A DNA stretch of 60,000 nt from Apostichopus japonicus (taxonomy: Eukaryota > Echinodermata > Holothuroidea > Aspidochirotida > Stichopodidae). The position numbers and the translations under genes are program-made. The stretch spans positions 453,501 to 513,500 of the forward strand of contig NC_092570.1 of the NCBI RefSeq assembly GCF_037975245.1. The letters are read 5' to 3'. Below, piece after piece: positions 35,101 through 50,100 of this stretch (positions are counted from its first letter, which is position 1; each line of letters begins with the position of its first letter). The notes beneath the pieces are model-generated. The model made no database searches. It had not been told where the DNA came from and was given only the letters and a program-made list of their open reading frames with translations.

Positions 35101-38100
35101 AGTAAGTAACCCATGTTAGGTTACAATTACTTGATGTTGATGCTCCACTCTCAGGATTATAGTTAGGCTGTAAAACAGAAAGGTTTAAAGTTTAATGCCT
35201 ATACAGGAGAAAATATGGAAAAGTTAGCATTAATTAAATTTTGTCCCTTCTGTTACTGTTACTTGTCATTTAGCCTTTGAAGAAGATCCTGCTAGGATCG
35301 AAATGTCAGGCCAACTTACTTTTACACATTCTCTTACACAGGCTCTCTAGTGGATAAGCCGTTTGCTAACAGTTTTATTTTATTTTGATTAATTAAATCT
35401 GTATAATAATATGGCACATATTTCTATTCAATCTGTGGATGACATCACTCAAATTAAACATCATTGGTTTATTGTCTATGATGTTTATATGTATTTGTGG
35501 AACAACAGTGTAATGCATCTCTGTGAAAAAACCATTGTGCATTGCCTGAGTGATTGATGGATCATTATGGAGGAAAAAATGAGAAGGCTGTTGTTATGAC
35601 AACAACAATGCCAAAAGTGACAAAAGAATGTATTTCTTAGGAGAAAAGGCAGAAGAGGTCAATCGAGAGCTGGTCTAGGCCTTCTTTTTAAAATTATATG
35701 AAATATGACAGATGTATTTTAACATGGAATGCATTTGATCAAATTAAAAACTGTCTTCTTGGATGGTATCTCTTAGTTGGAGGCCAATTCTGAGACCATT
35801 TGATCTAACCTGTTGACCCCTTGAAGCTCAGAGGGTGAAGACTGATAACAGCCATTATTAACAACAGGATAAAAGTTTAGTATTCTTTATATCAGCAACT
35901 GGAGAGGCTAATATGACAAGAAATGAACCAACGAACTGTATCTGTCACAATAAATGCAGGGACTAATGTATGTAATCAACGAACTGTATCTGTCACAATA
36001 AATGCAGGGACTAATGTATGTAATCACATCTGCAAGTATCATTTTGAAGTAATAAAATACACTATGAGATGCAAAATCATTATAATAGTTTTCAGGCCTA
36101 GAATTTCCCAATTGTAAGCCATTTGTTACAACATACACATGCTTAAAAAAATCTGCTAGCTAAAATCAAGTTTTCACTGGCATATATCCTGAATAACAGT
36201 ATACAGGTTAGTTCCGATACTGAGCAGCCTATTATCTAGGTGATAGGCAGAAGGTTTACCTGGCTAATGTCAAGTACAGAAAGCCTGCTGATTATTAGAC
36301 TGACGATTTTAACCAACTTACCATAATTTTATGGTTTTAATGTCAATGCCAGTGCCTTTGCATTTCTACTAGCAAATGGCAAATCTACTGGCATTTAACC
36401 AGAAAATAGTCCTCATTTTGAGACCTCTTTTTAGCTCATACCAGCATGCTGGTGTGAGCTATTGTTACAGTGCGGCGTCTATCACTCTATCATTCTATCA
36501 CTCTATCCGTCAACAATTGGTAAAACCGCTCCCACTCGCACAATGTTTGATGGAATTTTATGAAACTTGGACACAAGGACCATTGGGTATAGGGCCATCA
36601 GAGATGGTCCGAAATATGGGGTCAAAGGTCACCTGTGGGCCGTAATGGGCCATTTTGTGGAAATACGCAAAATGCTTCTTCTCCTACAGATTCCATGGTA
36701 CAATGTTGAGGGTTTGTCACGATAGTACTATGGAAGTTTTACCTTCAGGGTGTTCATGAATTTCAGATCAAAGATCAACTAGGGGTCTTTTGTGGCCCGG
36801 GCCGCGGCCCAATATTTTCAAATTGCTCCTGTTCGTACAGTGTATGGCCAGTGATAATGAAACTTGGTCACAACGTTCCTTGGGATAAGAGTTACGAGGG
36901 GTGTTCGGAAAATTGAGGTCAAATGTCATTTAGGGGGTCATTGGGGGTCATTCTTTGTAATATTTTCAAATATCTCAATCTCCTCAAGATTTTGATGGAT
37001 CACATTCAAAGTTGAACTGATGATTGTTGGATTGTGTATGAATAAGGTGATGCCTAATAATTTTTGGTCAAAAGTTAATTAATTACAATTAATCCCCATT
37101 GTTTAAAAAAAATCTGAGCCTTCACCTTTTGCCAAAGCTCCTTTAATTTGTCTCCCAATCTCTGCAGTGTTTGTTTACATTTGTGGTTAAGCTCTGCAGA
37201 GGCTGTTAGTGGAATTAAAGCAGGACTGGGAGTTGTTATTAACTATTGATCTGTAAGTGTGAGAGCCCTACAGCCAATCAGCACTTGCCGATTCTTAGAA
37301 GTCTTTGAGCCTGAGGTATGTAGGCAGCCAGCCAAAATTTTGGCAAGGAGTGCTTCAGGTCTGCTCAGGTAGAGGGGAGGGAGAAAGTTTAATAGGGTAG
37401 GTCAGTGGTATTGTTTGAGAGAGTGGGTAAAATAGGATTTAAAGGGGGAAAATAGGAATTATAGCCAGTGGTGTGGCCAGGATTCTGCTAACGGAGGGAG
37501 GGGGGGGGGGTTATCCCTCATGGGCCCAAAATTGGTGGAATATGAAAAATGGCCTGAAATTTGGTGGGCCATAAGTTTTGTGGGCCCTACATTTTTAAGC
37601 TCGAAAAGGTATGAGCTTCTGCACCATTAGTGCTCTAGTTTGTATAAATTTGTGTAGCAATGTTTCCTCATTTGCTTGACATTTGTCTATGCTTGACCAG
37701 ACAACCTTAATGTACTGAATGTACTGAAATAATGTACTGAATGTACTGAAATAATGTACTGAAATTTTGCCTGAGTGTGTCAATGTAAATGATTGCTTAA
37801 TTGCTTGATATTGTTCCCAAATATCTATAGGATATCTCACTCAAAGCTGGCAAATTAGATTTTTGTTTCTTCTGTTAGTTTTTGTCAGAGAGATATTTAA
37901 TCCAATGGTTGAATCTAAATAATAGCCAATTTTTATATTGTCTTTTCAGGGTTCCCTTCCTGTGAATGATGTCTTGAGCATGACAACCGCCCTCTATGCA
38001 CTGAGCCTGAACGAAGAGGCCAAACGTCGCAACAATCTCATCAACACGGGTTGGGTGCCTGTGCATGCAAGAATAATCTCCACACTTAGCTGTAATAGAG

Positions 38101-41100
38101 TTGGACAGATTTGTAAGTATACCGTGAATTTGCACACTGTTGACAGCAACCTTTCAGGATTGTGCTTTCAAAGGTATTAATAGGTAGCATGTTTGACTGA
38201 TGTATTTCTGAGATGAACATGTTTGCCACACTCTTAAACAAGTTCTTTGTAGGTAAAGAAACATGATCTTGCTACATCCTGGTTTAGTAAACATAGCAAT
38301 GGCCACACTAGTCTTACTACAGAAGTAAGCAAGAATTTGCAGTCTGCAACCATTTTGCAACTTTAACAGTGGATGACATATGTATAAACAGGTTAGCTGA
38401 TAAGGTTTACATGAAGCCAGCGATTTGTGATTGTTTGACTTTAAGGCATAAAGTTTTTCTTTAATGTACTGAAATTTAGTTGACTGCAAGATCAAATAAG
38501 ACGCCAACATATTTGTGATCAATGTTTTAATACAAAAGACAATACAAATAGCACAAAAGTATTTAAAATGGTATTATATTGCATCCGTTTCTCTCCCAGG
38601 GCACTTTCTGCGGAACATAGTGGAAAGCTATGGCGAAGACTTCCTCGAAGATTGTCAGAAGAAATGGAGCAGTGAAGAGGTAAGATATGGTTGGCATTTG
38701 AACCAGAAAGAATGATCAAGCTTGTGAAATTTATATCATTTTACTTGTGTTCAATAATATTCAGTTACAAGTGTGTAATTTTTTGGGGGGGGGGCAGTTT
38801 GAAATTTTAGTGAGGGTTACGTCAACATTCAAGTACTTCAGGGAAACAAAATGCAAAGAGGACTGTTGGTGTAACTTAAACAGAAAAGGGATGGTGTATT
38901 CAATCCATTAAAAAGACCAAGAAATCAGTGATTAACTATCAATATGAATTGTCCTCTGGACATCATTACTGATCTCAAGTAATGTTTCTCTTTTGTATAA
39001 TTTGTCAGGGTCGGAGAGTGGTTCTGACCCATGCTTTCGGTGCTGGAGGAAACCTGCAATTTATTAGAGCACAATCCTTTCTCTTCACTGGTGAACATGA
39101 AGCAGTAACCCAAAGCAAACTGGATGATCTTCTCAGTAGTGCATTTGAGATTAATCAAGGTTCGTCACTTAAGTTGTAATGCTGCTTGATGAAGCTTTTC
39201 ATCACCTGCTAAAGATTAAATACTTTCTTACATAAAACTTAATGTGGAACTGAAGACAGCTATGGCATGGTACACCACAGATACAGGTTAACATGTGATG
39301 ATCATGCCTGGTCCAAACACACCTAACAAATCAAGAAAAGATGTGCTTATGTCATGGTACACCAGTAGTAATGTGGGTGATGATGTCTAAATGCAATATT
39401 AGTACTCTGAAGACATTAATCTGGAAATACAAGTAGTATTTCGACTTAAATCATCATGTTTTGTCACTCTACCAGCCCATGTCATATTTGCATGTGAATG
39501 GATATCCTGCAGCCTAACTTGGAACATGTGTTTGGTTGCATCGTAGCTGCTCTCCTCGAAAGTGATCGCTCAATCCTAATGCAGAAATTTGAGAACATGA
39601 GAAGGCATTCTTTGTAGTAATCTTGTTTCTTGTCTCACACTTATTTGTTTCTTCCTGCTTAGAATCGGTATCGTCTCATCCTGAAAACTTCCAGCTTCTG
39701 ATTTGGACCTGTTTACAGTGGGACACTCGTCCAGATGGCATCCCGGCAGATTTTGGATACTTTGTAGAAGAGACGTTTGGCAATCTTAACTTCTGTACCA
39801 ACAAGTTGAAAATCATGACTATAGATAACCTGAAAATGTTAGACATTGAGGTAAGTGTTGAGGAAAAGGTTGGAACATGTGGCAGAGAAAGAAACGCAAC
39901 AGTAGAGGTGTCAACTGTTACTCTGAAACAGAATCAAATGTTGGACACTGACGTTAATATCAAAATATTCCAGTAGTGTGTAGCGGAATGTAACATAAAA
40001 GTTACATGTTTCACTTATATCAAGTTTGCCAGACATTGAGGTTAATGTTAGAGAACAGCAGGGATGTGATAGGCAAACTAAGATTGAATTGATGTATTAT
40101 GCCTTGATCTTGTTGGTTCATGCAGACAACTTTAGGGACAAGTTTTCAGTACAAAATTGAAGAAAACTAAAAATCCTTTTCTACTGTAATCTGACTAATA
40201 CTCTTGCTTCCTTTAAATGTATTACAAGGCTTCTTTTCCATTGCAATTATTCTCATTTGTTTTATTTCAGGCGTTCCTGTACGCCGTGGTTCTGACCATA
40301 CGAGCAATGTTTGCTTCACAGAAGAGCCAGACATTGAGCTCTTTAGAGATTGCCAAGAAGAACCTTCCTCTCCTAACCATGAAACAGAAGCTGAGTACAC
40401 AGGAACAAGAAGAATGGTTTAGTGCCATCTTCAGACTCTGTCACAGCAAAGCTACAGCCAAGTAATCAGCAATATTAATCTTTCAAATAATAAAAAAACA
40501 AGTTGTTTCTGTATGTGTTTGTTGTTTCCTCCCAACTCCTGTTCAAAGTAGCTTAATTTCTATATGTGATGGCTTGACAAGGGACTTCGATAACGAGATG
40601 CCAAGCAAAAGGCCCAAACAAGCAATTAATTGATTGATTATTTATAATTATTATTATTATTATTATTATGATTATAAATCAGCCATTAACTCACATAGAA
40701 ATGGAGGTCTTAACACTCTGCGATACAGAACAGTTTCCACACTCAGCTATCACATGTTCACTTTCCACCAATCAGAAGATTTAACGCTTCATTTGTCCCT
40801 AAATCTCTAAATATGATAACCAATCATATCAGTCTCTTAAACCTGGTTCAAAGGTCGACAGTATGCATATAATCACTTTTGTGTGACTTTCAGGACACTG
40901 TAATGTATTGTTACATAAGTGTTTAATGCTGGTATGTGATGCATTAAGTGTTTATTTAGAAGGATGTTTAGTTTGATCAGTTGCAATCATTTCTATTGGT
41001 TTCACAAGATTACTGAGAAATGGCAACTAGACGCATACAGCTTTCGCAAGCTGTCACTACGGCAGATGGTGACCTATGACCTTAACTTTAAATATTTTTG

Positions 41101-44100
41101 TAAAGTAACACAGTGGCAAGATCAGTGGTGGTGTAGCCACCCCACCCTGACAGGATAAATAACTCTCTTCATGTTATTTTATGTTGTTTTCAGGGAGTAC
41201 AGCAAGCTCAGAGTGGTAGCTCAGAGGGGTTTGGAGGTCCTTCGCTGTGGCTCAAATCACGGCAGTGAAACCCAACTCCTTCTGCAACTCGGCAGGGTCA
41301 TGAATGAACGAGTAAGTGTCCCTCACCCTCCCCCCTCCCCCTACTTTCATCCTGTTTTATAGCTGTGTATTGAAGTGAACTGACCAGTTGTCTGTCTGAC
41401 CACATAACTAACTGTGAGTTTGGTAGATGAAAACTACAAAGTGGGAATTCATACTGTTCTATATGAAAGGTAATTTCTTGCCATGTTGACTGTGAGAAAT
41501 GTTCTTGTTCCACAGAGGCTGGAATTATTGAAGTCTGATGGTGTAGGGGACAGAAGCAGGGCCTACCATGCTATGAGTGTTATGTACTGGACTGAGGCCC
41601 TCCGTCATCTTAGGAGACTAGCAAAGTAAGCAAACAATGGTGGCCCTGAATTTTGGGACCATCGATACAGGTCTTTTGAGATGAAAAGAGGTGAAAAGTT
41701 TGAAACTTCAATAGTCATACCCTCTAAGATCGGTCATACCTTAGTGTTCCCATCTCCATCTCTCATACGTATACAAAATATTGTGAGGCAAAATATCATA
41801 AAATTGTAATGTTTTACTGTTGCATTTTTCAATAATTCTTTGTCCCAATTGGAAATTCTGTCAATTTTTAATGTTCATAAGCATATCTTTTATAATTATT
41901 AGTATCTTTTTCTTTCGAGGGGGGGGGGGGGGTTGTTTCACAGTCTGGAGTTTATTCTCAAACTCTCTGTTGTGTTTTAATACATAATGTCTGCTTTCCA
42001 AATAACCTTGACAGATTCCCTTCTTCTTACAGTGATGGTGCTTTACCAAGAGGTCAGAAAGCCTTTTTCCCTCATGTCCATAAGGATTTGAAGGTGAGTC
42101 CTCCTAGGCACTGCAGATGGGATTCCTCAGGTGGAGAGAGGGGTGTGAGAGTGGCCCTTGAGAGATACTCTGCAATGTATTCTGGGTGAATAGGATTTCA
42201 AGATATCAAGGCTGTATGAGAGTGTGCACGAGAATTGTCCTGCAAAATATGATCCGAAATATCATTTGGAAGAAAAAGACAACATCTTTGACGTTAAATC
42301 GTTGGATTTGGTCTCTTTTCTTTTTGATTGCATCGACATAAGCTGAACTTTGAATCAACCAACTAAGGAGAACTTCATAACAGTCAGCCATTTCATGAAG
42401 GCTGGTAATGAAAGTATATCTGCACAGCATTGTATTCACCATCAGTAATTGAAGTGGCTTGTATAGATACCTCAGCTCACTGTTTTGAGTCTCGTTCTAG
42501 ACAAATATCTTTTAGCACCTTTTAGGAGTTATTAATATAAGTTATAGAACTGGGTAACCAAAGTGGCCATAATACTACATATTTCCAACTTTTTGTTTTA
42601 TATTTTCAGAATGAAGACCTGAAGAACTACATTGATGAGGGATCTGTGGTACTAGCAGAATTTCATGCCCAGAATGGTGAAATACAGAGAGGCTTAGTTT
42701 ACCTTGAGGAAGCCAAAAGCTCAGCAGCCTTATTTGCCAAAGCATCTGTAAGTTTCTATCCAGAAATCTAGCCAGTTATTTGCTTTTTGTGACATATAAA
42801 TTTTCCATGGTTAAATAAAATGATTAATATACAGAAGAACATACTTGAATAATATAGAATTTAACAGATGTCTGAAATACCTGCCAGTACCATCAATAAT
42901 AGGAGAAGCTTAAACCCAAAAAATTGACATGTTATTGATTATTTTCCATGATATCTAAATGGACCATTTTCAATGTTTGGCAAAGTCAGAGACTTGCACA
43001 AGATTGTGCCAATGTGTTATTGGGGTCTTTGTTACACCGCCACCCCCCCCTCCCCCATGAGTATGTCTGGAACATAGTTTCCCCATTGTTCAACAACTGC
43101 AAGTTTCTGGAATAATGCCGTGAGAAAGTTACTCATCATTTTGAATTTCTTTCCAACAATTGTATCCCATAATAGATGTACAAGCAGCTAGCCGATGATG
43201 AGGCAGCACCCGACCTTGAGTATCAGCTCTCTCCAACCAAATTAACCAATCGAGGAATGCTTCTGGATAAAGCCAAGAATTCTCTTTATTCCACCATGGA
43301 CAGCATCAGTGGCAGTGCAAACCATGTATGTGCTTTACATTTTCTCCTGGACCTACAATTATCAGCTTTATAGAACATAACTTATTGACGTATATTCATC
43401 ACTTTGTAAAAATGTCCTGCCCTGTATACGGAGGAGTAAAGATCCTTTTAATTTTAATACAAATAACCCTCAGAATATCCATCCATCTTAAGCTCTTAGC
43501 TGTTAGTCATTGGCTTCCAAGACGACAGTTATGTTTGGTAGAATAAAAATGTTTCTTCAGAAGATTTCAGGACTGAAGTAATCCATTAAGTATTTGTTCA
43601 TGATCCTTCATTGGACACAAGATGCCGGCTGTTTAATAAGTCCGTTCAGTTGTAATGGTCACGTGCACAAAGCTCTATCAGAGTGTCCATTTTTATGCTA
43701 GGGAAGGAAGGCTCACTAATATGCTCTGCAAACAGGTATTAATGAGTCTCTCTTACAAACATATGTCCAGGCATGGCATATATTGTTCAGACTATTGCAC
43801 CAGATATTTTAAATCTCTAGAATCCTTTGAATAATATAAGAATAAAGCTTAATGGAGTGTAATGTTGCCCAGTCATATTTGCATAAAGGAAGCAGGACTC
43901 ATTATTGGTATTACACATGAGTCGAGCCTTTCTACCCAACAGGGAATCCTCTTTATTAAGCACATTGTCGGTAAGTAGAAACTGGTAGAAGTGAACACGT
44001 TGTGATGATTTCAAGAAATGAAAACATAATCAGGGGCTTTTAACTATGCATAAAATGACAGCCGAGTTTACATTTCTCTTAGCCGCTTCATGAAGAAGTA

Positions 44101-47100
44101 AAGACACTGCTGTCAGACATTGAGCAAGAACAGAACATTGTGGCCCGTAAGATAGCTGAGATAGATGGAACCCCCTCACCGCCCCCAAGGGCTAATGACA
44201 GCAGCATCTACCACTCCCTTACCACTCCAGGCACAGTCATGAATGGTTTGGTAAGTTCAAACATTCATTTCATCTCCAACTTTTCATTTTTGGTTCCTTG
44301 CTTTAGCAAAAGGAACCTATGCAGTCAGGTTGGCGTGTGTGTGTGTGTGTGTGTGTGTGTGTCTGTGTGTGCATCTGTGACACTTTCTTGGGTACGCTCT
44401 ATCTCAATAAGGGAAAGTTGGATTGAGGCCAAACTTGGACTATAGATCCGCCATATGGAGAAGGTGTGCCCAATTGTTTTTGGTGCCCACAAAGGTCACC
44501 AAAGGTCAGTTATGGTCCAAAAACCGAACATATTAAAACTGCAATAACTCCCAGTGCCAATGTGCGACAAGATTGATATTTTGGGAAAAGTTGTTAACTG
44601 GTTAGGGGAACATTTTCAAACTTAACGGTCATGTGATCCGAGGTCACCAAAGGTCAATTAATGATAAAAAACTAGTTTTTTTGCGATAACTTGAGAACGA
44701 AATGTCCGTTAGGGTTGGGAGTTGCTTCAATGTTATCCAATTGTTGACCCGCATCTGGGTGACCCTTGACCTCAATTTGACCTCTGGTGACCTTTACGTG
44801 TTTTTGGGGATTTTTACAGTTTTGATGCTATTTTCAGATGTCAAAGGTACCTTCTGATCATAAATGTTAAAGGGTTGACCCCGTGTGACCTTTATGTGCG
44901 AAGTTATATGGGGTCAAAGTTTTTCGGTCGGAGTTAGGATGGTTGTACAGACTTTTCGTTTTGTTTTTTGGAATCAGGAGATTAAACTTCATCTGAAACC
45001 AAGGTCAAAAGGTCAAAGGTCACATTAGAAAAAATGTGCTTATTTTGGGAGGAAACGAGGAAAAAAGAAAATGTTTGGTTTTGATGCTAGATTTGGATAT
45101 CAAAGGTACCTTCCGATCAAAAATGTCAATTGGTTGACACCCGTGTGACCTTCGTGTGCGAAGTTATACAAGGTCAAAGTTAATTTTCAGACATTTAATG
45201 CAACAACTCCCAGTTCCAAGGTGTGACATGGTTGATATTTTTGGACAAGTTGCAAATGGTATAGGGGAATATTTTCAAACTTAACGGTCATGTGATCCGA
45301 GGTCACCAAAGGTCAATTAATGTCAAAAAACTAGTATTTTGGGGGTAGAAAATGGGCAAAGAAAAAAATGTTTGAATTTTTATAGTTTGATGCTCTAATT
45401 TAGGTCTCATCAATCAAAAATGTCAATAAGTTGACCCAAGGTGACCTTTGTATGTTAAGTTATATGAGGTCAAAGTTAATTTTCAGACATTTAGTGTAGT
45501 AACTCCCAGTGCCAAGGTGTTACACGGTTGATATTTTGAAACAAGTTGCAAATGGTATAGGGGAATATTTTCAAACTTAACGGTCATGTGATCCGAGGTC
45601 ACCAAAGGTCAATTAATGATAAAAAACTAGTATTTTTGCGATAACTTGAGAACAAATTGTCCGTTAGGGTTGGGAGTTGCTTCAATGTAATCCAATTGTC
45701 GACCCGCATCTGGGTGACCCTTGACCTCAATTTGACCTTTGGTGACCTTTTTAGTGTTTTGTGGATTTTTACAGTTTTGATGCTATTTTCAGATGTTAAA
45801 GGTAACTTCTGATCATAAATGTCAATGGGTTGACCCCCGTGTGACCTTCGTGTGCGAAGTTATATGAGGTCAAAGTTAATTTTCAGACATTTAATGCAAT
45901 AACTCCCAGTTCCAAGGTGTGACAAGGTTAATATTTTTGGAGTAGTTGCAAATGGTATAGGGAATATTTTCAAACTTAACGGTTATGTGATACAAGGTCA
46001 CCAAAGGTCAATTAATGATAAAAAACTAGTATTTTTGCAATAACTTGAGAACAAAATGTCTGTTAGGGTTGGGAGTTGCCTCAATGTAATCCAATTGTCG
46101 ACCCGCATCTGGGTGACCCTTGACCTCAATTTGACCTCTGGTGACCTTTTCGTGTTTTGGGGATTTTTACAGTTTCGATGCTATTTTCAGATGTCAAAGG
46201 TAACTTCTGATCATAAATGTCAATGGGTTGACCCCCATTTGACCTTCGTGTGCGAAGTTATTTGAGGTCAAAGTTAATTTTCACACATTTAATGCAATAA
46301 CTCCCAGTGCCAAGGTGTGACAAGGTTGATTTTTTTGGAGTAGTTGCAAATGGTATAGGGGAATATTTTCAAACTTAGCGGTTATGTGATCCAAGGTCAC
46401 CAAAGGTCAGCTAATGTTAAAAAAGTAGTATTATGGGGGGAGAAAATGGGCAAAGAAAAAATGTTTGAATTTTTACAGTCATGCTCTATTTAGGTCTCAC
46501 CGATCAAAAATGTCAATTGGTTGACCTCCGGGTGACCTTTGTGTGTGAAGTTACATACAAGTTCAAAGTTAATTTTTTTACATTTAATGCAATTAAATCT
46601 CAATGCCAAGGTGTGACATGGTTGATATTTTGGGACAAGTTGTGAATGGTGTGGTGGAACATTTTGAAACTTAAAGGTCATGTCATCTGAGGTCACCATT
46701 GTTATCATATCTGTTGACACGCTTGTAGGTCTCTTATATTTCTTACATTTTTGACGCCATATTTAGATCTCAAAAATGCCTTTTGATAAAAAATCCGATC
46801 ACATTTTGTGATCACAAAAGTGTTGGCTATAGTGTTGGTTACTTTATGGGAACATGTAGGACCACAATTACTTGGGACTATTTCAGCCCAATCTTGCTTG
46901 ATAATATTATGTGTATTGTCATATACCCCAAGCAAGGAACCACAGTGCCCTTGGGCTCTTGTTTAATTTATATTTCATTTTGTTTCCAGATCAAGCCAAA
47001 TATATAGTGAAATTTATCCCTTGTTCCATTGCCCTCCACACCCTGTATACATGCTTATGCTAACACATACACAAACAGTGAGAACACTTGGTTATAAATT

Positions 47101-50100
47101 ACCCTTTGCAATTGTCTTTTGCAGGCGACAAATGACCCTAGCCCACAGCGGTTGGCGTCGGAGATCCGTTCCCTCAACTTTTCGCAGCTGCAGATGGAGA
47201 GAGACCGAGATGAGACCAAGAAGATGCTTGAGCTACAGAATAAAACCCTGGATCAAAATCAGAGCATGATGGAACAACAGAATAAACTGATGGAACATAT
47301 CCTGAATATGACCCCCATAGTCCAAGAGGCCACACCCTCCAGAATAGTCACACAGTCACAACAGCAGCAGCAGCAGGGTGGCAGTGGAGACAGCGATGTC
47401 CTCAAGAAAATCGCAGAACAGAATGAAAAGTTATATGACGTCATGAATACCATGAAAAATCAGTTTGAAGATTTGAAGGTGAGCAGTAACTGAAGATTTA
47501 GTTGCATTTCCTAGCTGTGTTTTTTGAGTCGGTGGTGCTGGAGGGGAAGGGGGCCTTAGGGAGGGTTGGGGGCCTTAGGGAGGGTTGGGGGCCTTAGGGA
47601 GGGTTGGGGGCCTTAGGGAGGGTTAGGGGATATGAAATTTGCAGGCATAGGGTGATCCATGTGGAAATGATGCAATAGAATTCATATATGCTACTGGCAT
47701 AGCTAGACATCCATTTATACAAGTACTGTTTGACCTCTCTGACTTGAGTTGCCATCTTGTAATGGAGAAGGGAGACTGAATGTCATCAGTTGAAATTATA
47801 TTTTTGAATAATGCTAAGTAGGATTGGAAGGACAGTTACATCAGAACTCAATAAGTTGCTCCTAATGCTCTCCAGATTTATGGTTGAAAGAAAAATACCC
47901 TGGATTCCTGAATTGCTCAACAATTATAAATCATACAGTTACTGTGTAGTGTAAATTTAAGTCCTGTTCTACATTATTCATGTCTGTTTCATGTTCTTTC
48001 TGACATTTTGCACGACCTCAATTTCTCTTTTTCTCTTTCAGAGAGATGTCGGCGACTTGAAAGAGAAAATGAGCAAGATTGAATTAGAACAGGAGAAAGG
48101 AAAAGTGAGAGAACTACAAAAGCTAGTGGCAGCTTCAGCAAAGCCTTCCTCTCAAACTCCAACATCTGTCGCTTCACCAGCTCCAATCCAAGTAGGAATG
48201 CCGGGAGCTACCATGATGCCAAGCCACAAACATCTCTATCAGCAGCAGTCAGTCTACCACCACTCGGGAGTTACTTATGTACCACATCCTCAGTTTCCAG
48301 GGTACGTAGTACCCATTGAGGGCACTTACCACCCCAGCATGATGACATCCACTCCAGCCATGCGGAGGTCTGGTACCCCTCAAACAGGTCTGCCGGGATT
48401 TGCAGGGTTGTACGAAAACGGTGGCTCTCCCACTGAGGAGGATGAGGAGTTGAAACAGCAATTTGATAAAGCTGGGCTCAGTCTTGGCGAACAGAGGGAG
48501 TACCCTGATACCTCTGGTCAAACACTGCTAACTTCAAGTCAGTATCCTCAGATGTCCAAAGTTCCATCAGCTGGCACCCCTATGAGGGGTCTGTTAGGTA
48601 GTTGGCAGTCACCATCTGGCACCGGTGGTTCCATCCTTTCTGGATCTGCTCATTCTCCAAAGACCTTGGGGATGCAGGGCCAGAAGATGGATGCTGCATC
48701 TGCACTTGCTGCTTACGCTGCAGTAGCTGTAGGACAACGACAGCAGTTACCCATGATGAGCGCCCAGCCTGTCCCCCTCACCATGCCTAAACCTATGGTC
48801 ACTTCAGTCTCTTCCATGGGTGGCCAGCCAAGCGCCAACTCTCTGTCGGTACCCAGACCCATTGTGACCTCTGTATCAACTGCCAAACCTAACTCACAGG
48901 GGCTTCTATCACCCACTCCTGCATCACAACCAGCCATTGCTCAACCCACCAAACAAGATGGGGTGACACAGTCACCATTTGCTGGGCTCTCATTCAACAG
49001 AGCAGGAAGCAGCTCGTCAGGATTTTCATCCAGCCCTGCTTTCCAGAACCCCAAAGCCACTCCGACAACCACTAGTGTGTCCTCTTCACCGTTTGCAGGA
49101 TTTTCATTCAAGTCAAGCTCAATCAAAACGGATAATACTGTCACAGGTCTAGGATCATTCGGCACAACACAACCAATGTCTGACAGTGGCTCACCAGCAC
49201 AACAGTACCCTCAACTGACTGCACTGTTATCCAGTGGTGGTGGTAATGCCATCAGCCAAGAGGATGGTGATCCGGATTCTCCTCGCCCTGGTTTCTATGC
49301 TCCATCTCAACCAACAGAGAGCTCTTTAAGAAAGCCTGGACAGAGTCCCATGAGCCTGGCAACCTCAGCAACAACTACACCTCAACCTCAGAAGGACACT
49401 GAAACATCTACGGAGGTGAAAGCACAAGAAGGTACGTGAATATTCATGTTTATTCTTCAGTTTGGTTACGTCTATCATGTACATCCAGTTTCCTTCTCAA
49501 TGTGGAATATTTCCATAAAAAGTCATCAAGTCAATGAAAATGAAACCTGTGGAGAATATAATGCCTTTAAGGTGTTTCCAGCATTTAGAAATGACCAATA
49601 CATTGGCTGTCTGAAAAGCAGATCATTGTATTAAAACAAGAGTTTAAAGATTCAAGATGATGATTATAATAGTGTTTGGGAAGATGAAGTGGTAAGAGGA
49701 TGTGAGTTAAATGGACGAGCAAATATGGTGTGAGGGCTTTGGTGGGCTGGGCAGTAAGGGAAAACAATTGGTTGTTATTTTCCTTATTATGGTTGAGACA
49801 GTGAGGTTCTGGACTTTGAAAATAATCCCCCAAAAACTGGAACAGCAGTTTTAATCCTGTGCTTAATATTTTGGCTTAAGCTTTGCTCTACTATTTGTTT
49901 CTGACAGGTTCTGATGAAGATGTGTTATTTTTGGCAGAGAGAAAGGCAACACCAGAGCAAATTGCCAAAGCAGAGAAACTCATGCTTCCTCCACATTTCT
50001 ACTTGTACGAAGACAAGCCGCCTTGCCCTGGCTGTCGGGGATGTGATGAAGAGGACCTGAAAGCCAGAAACACTGTCCCAGAGATTGGCTCCCAACCAGA

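Noticed and set aside
44330-44362. Possible regulatory GT repeat
   Set aside because: A simple microsatellite inside a dispersed repeat, with no further support.
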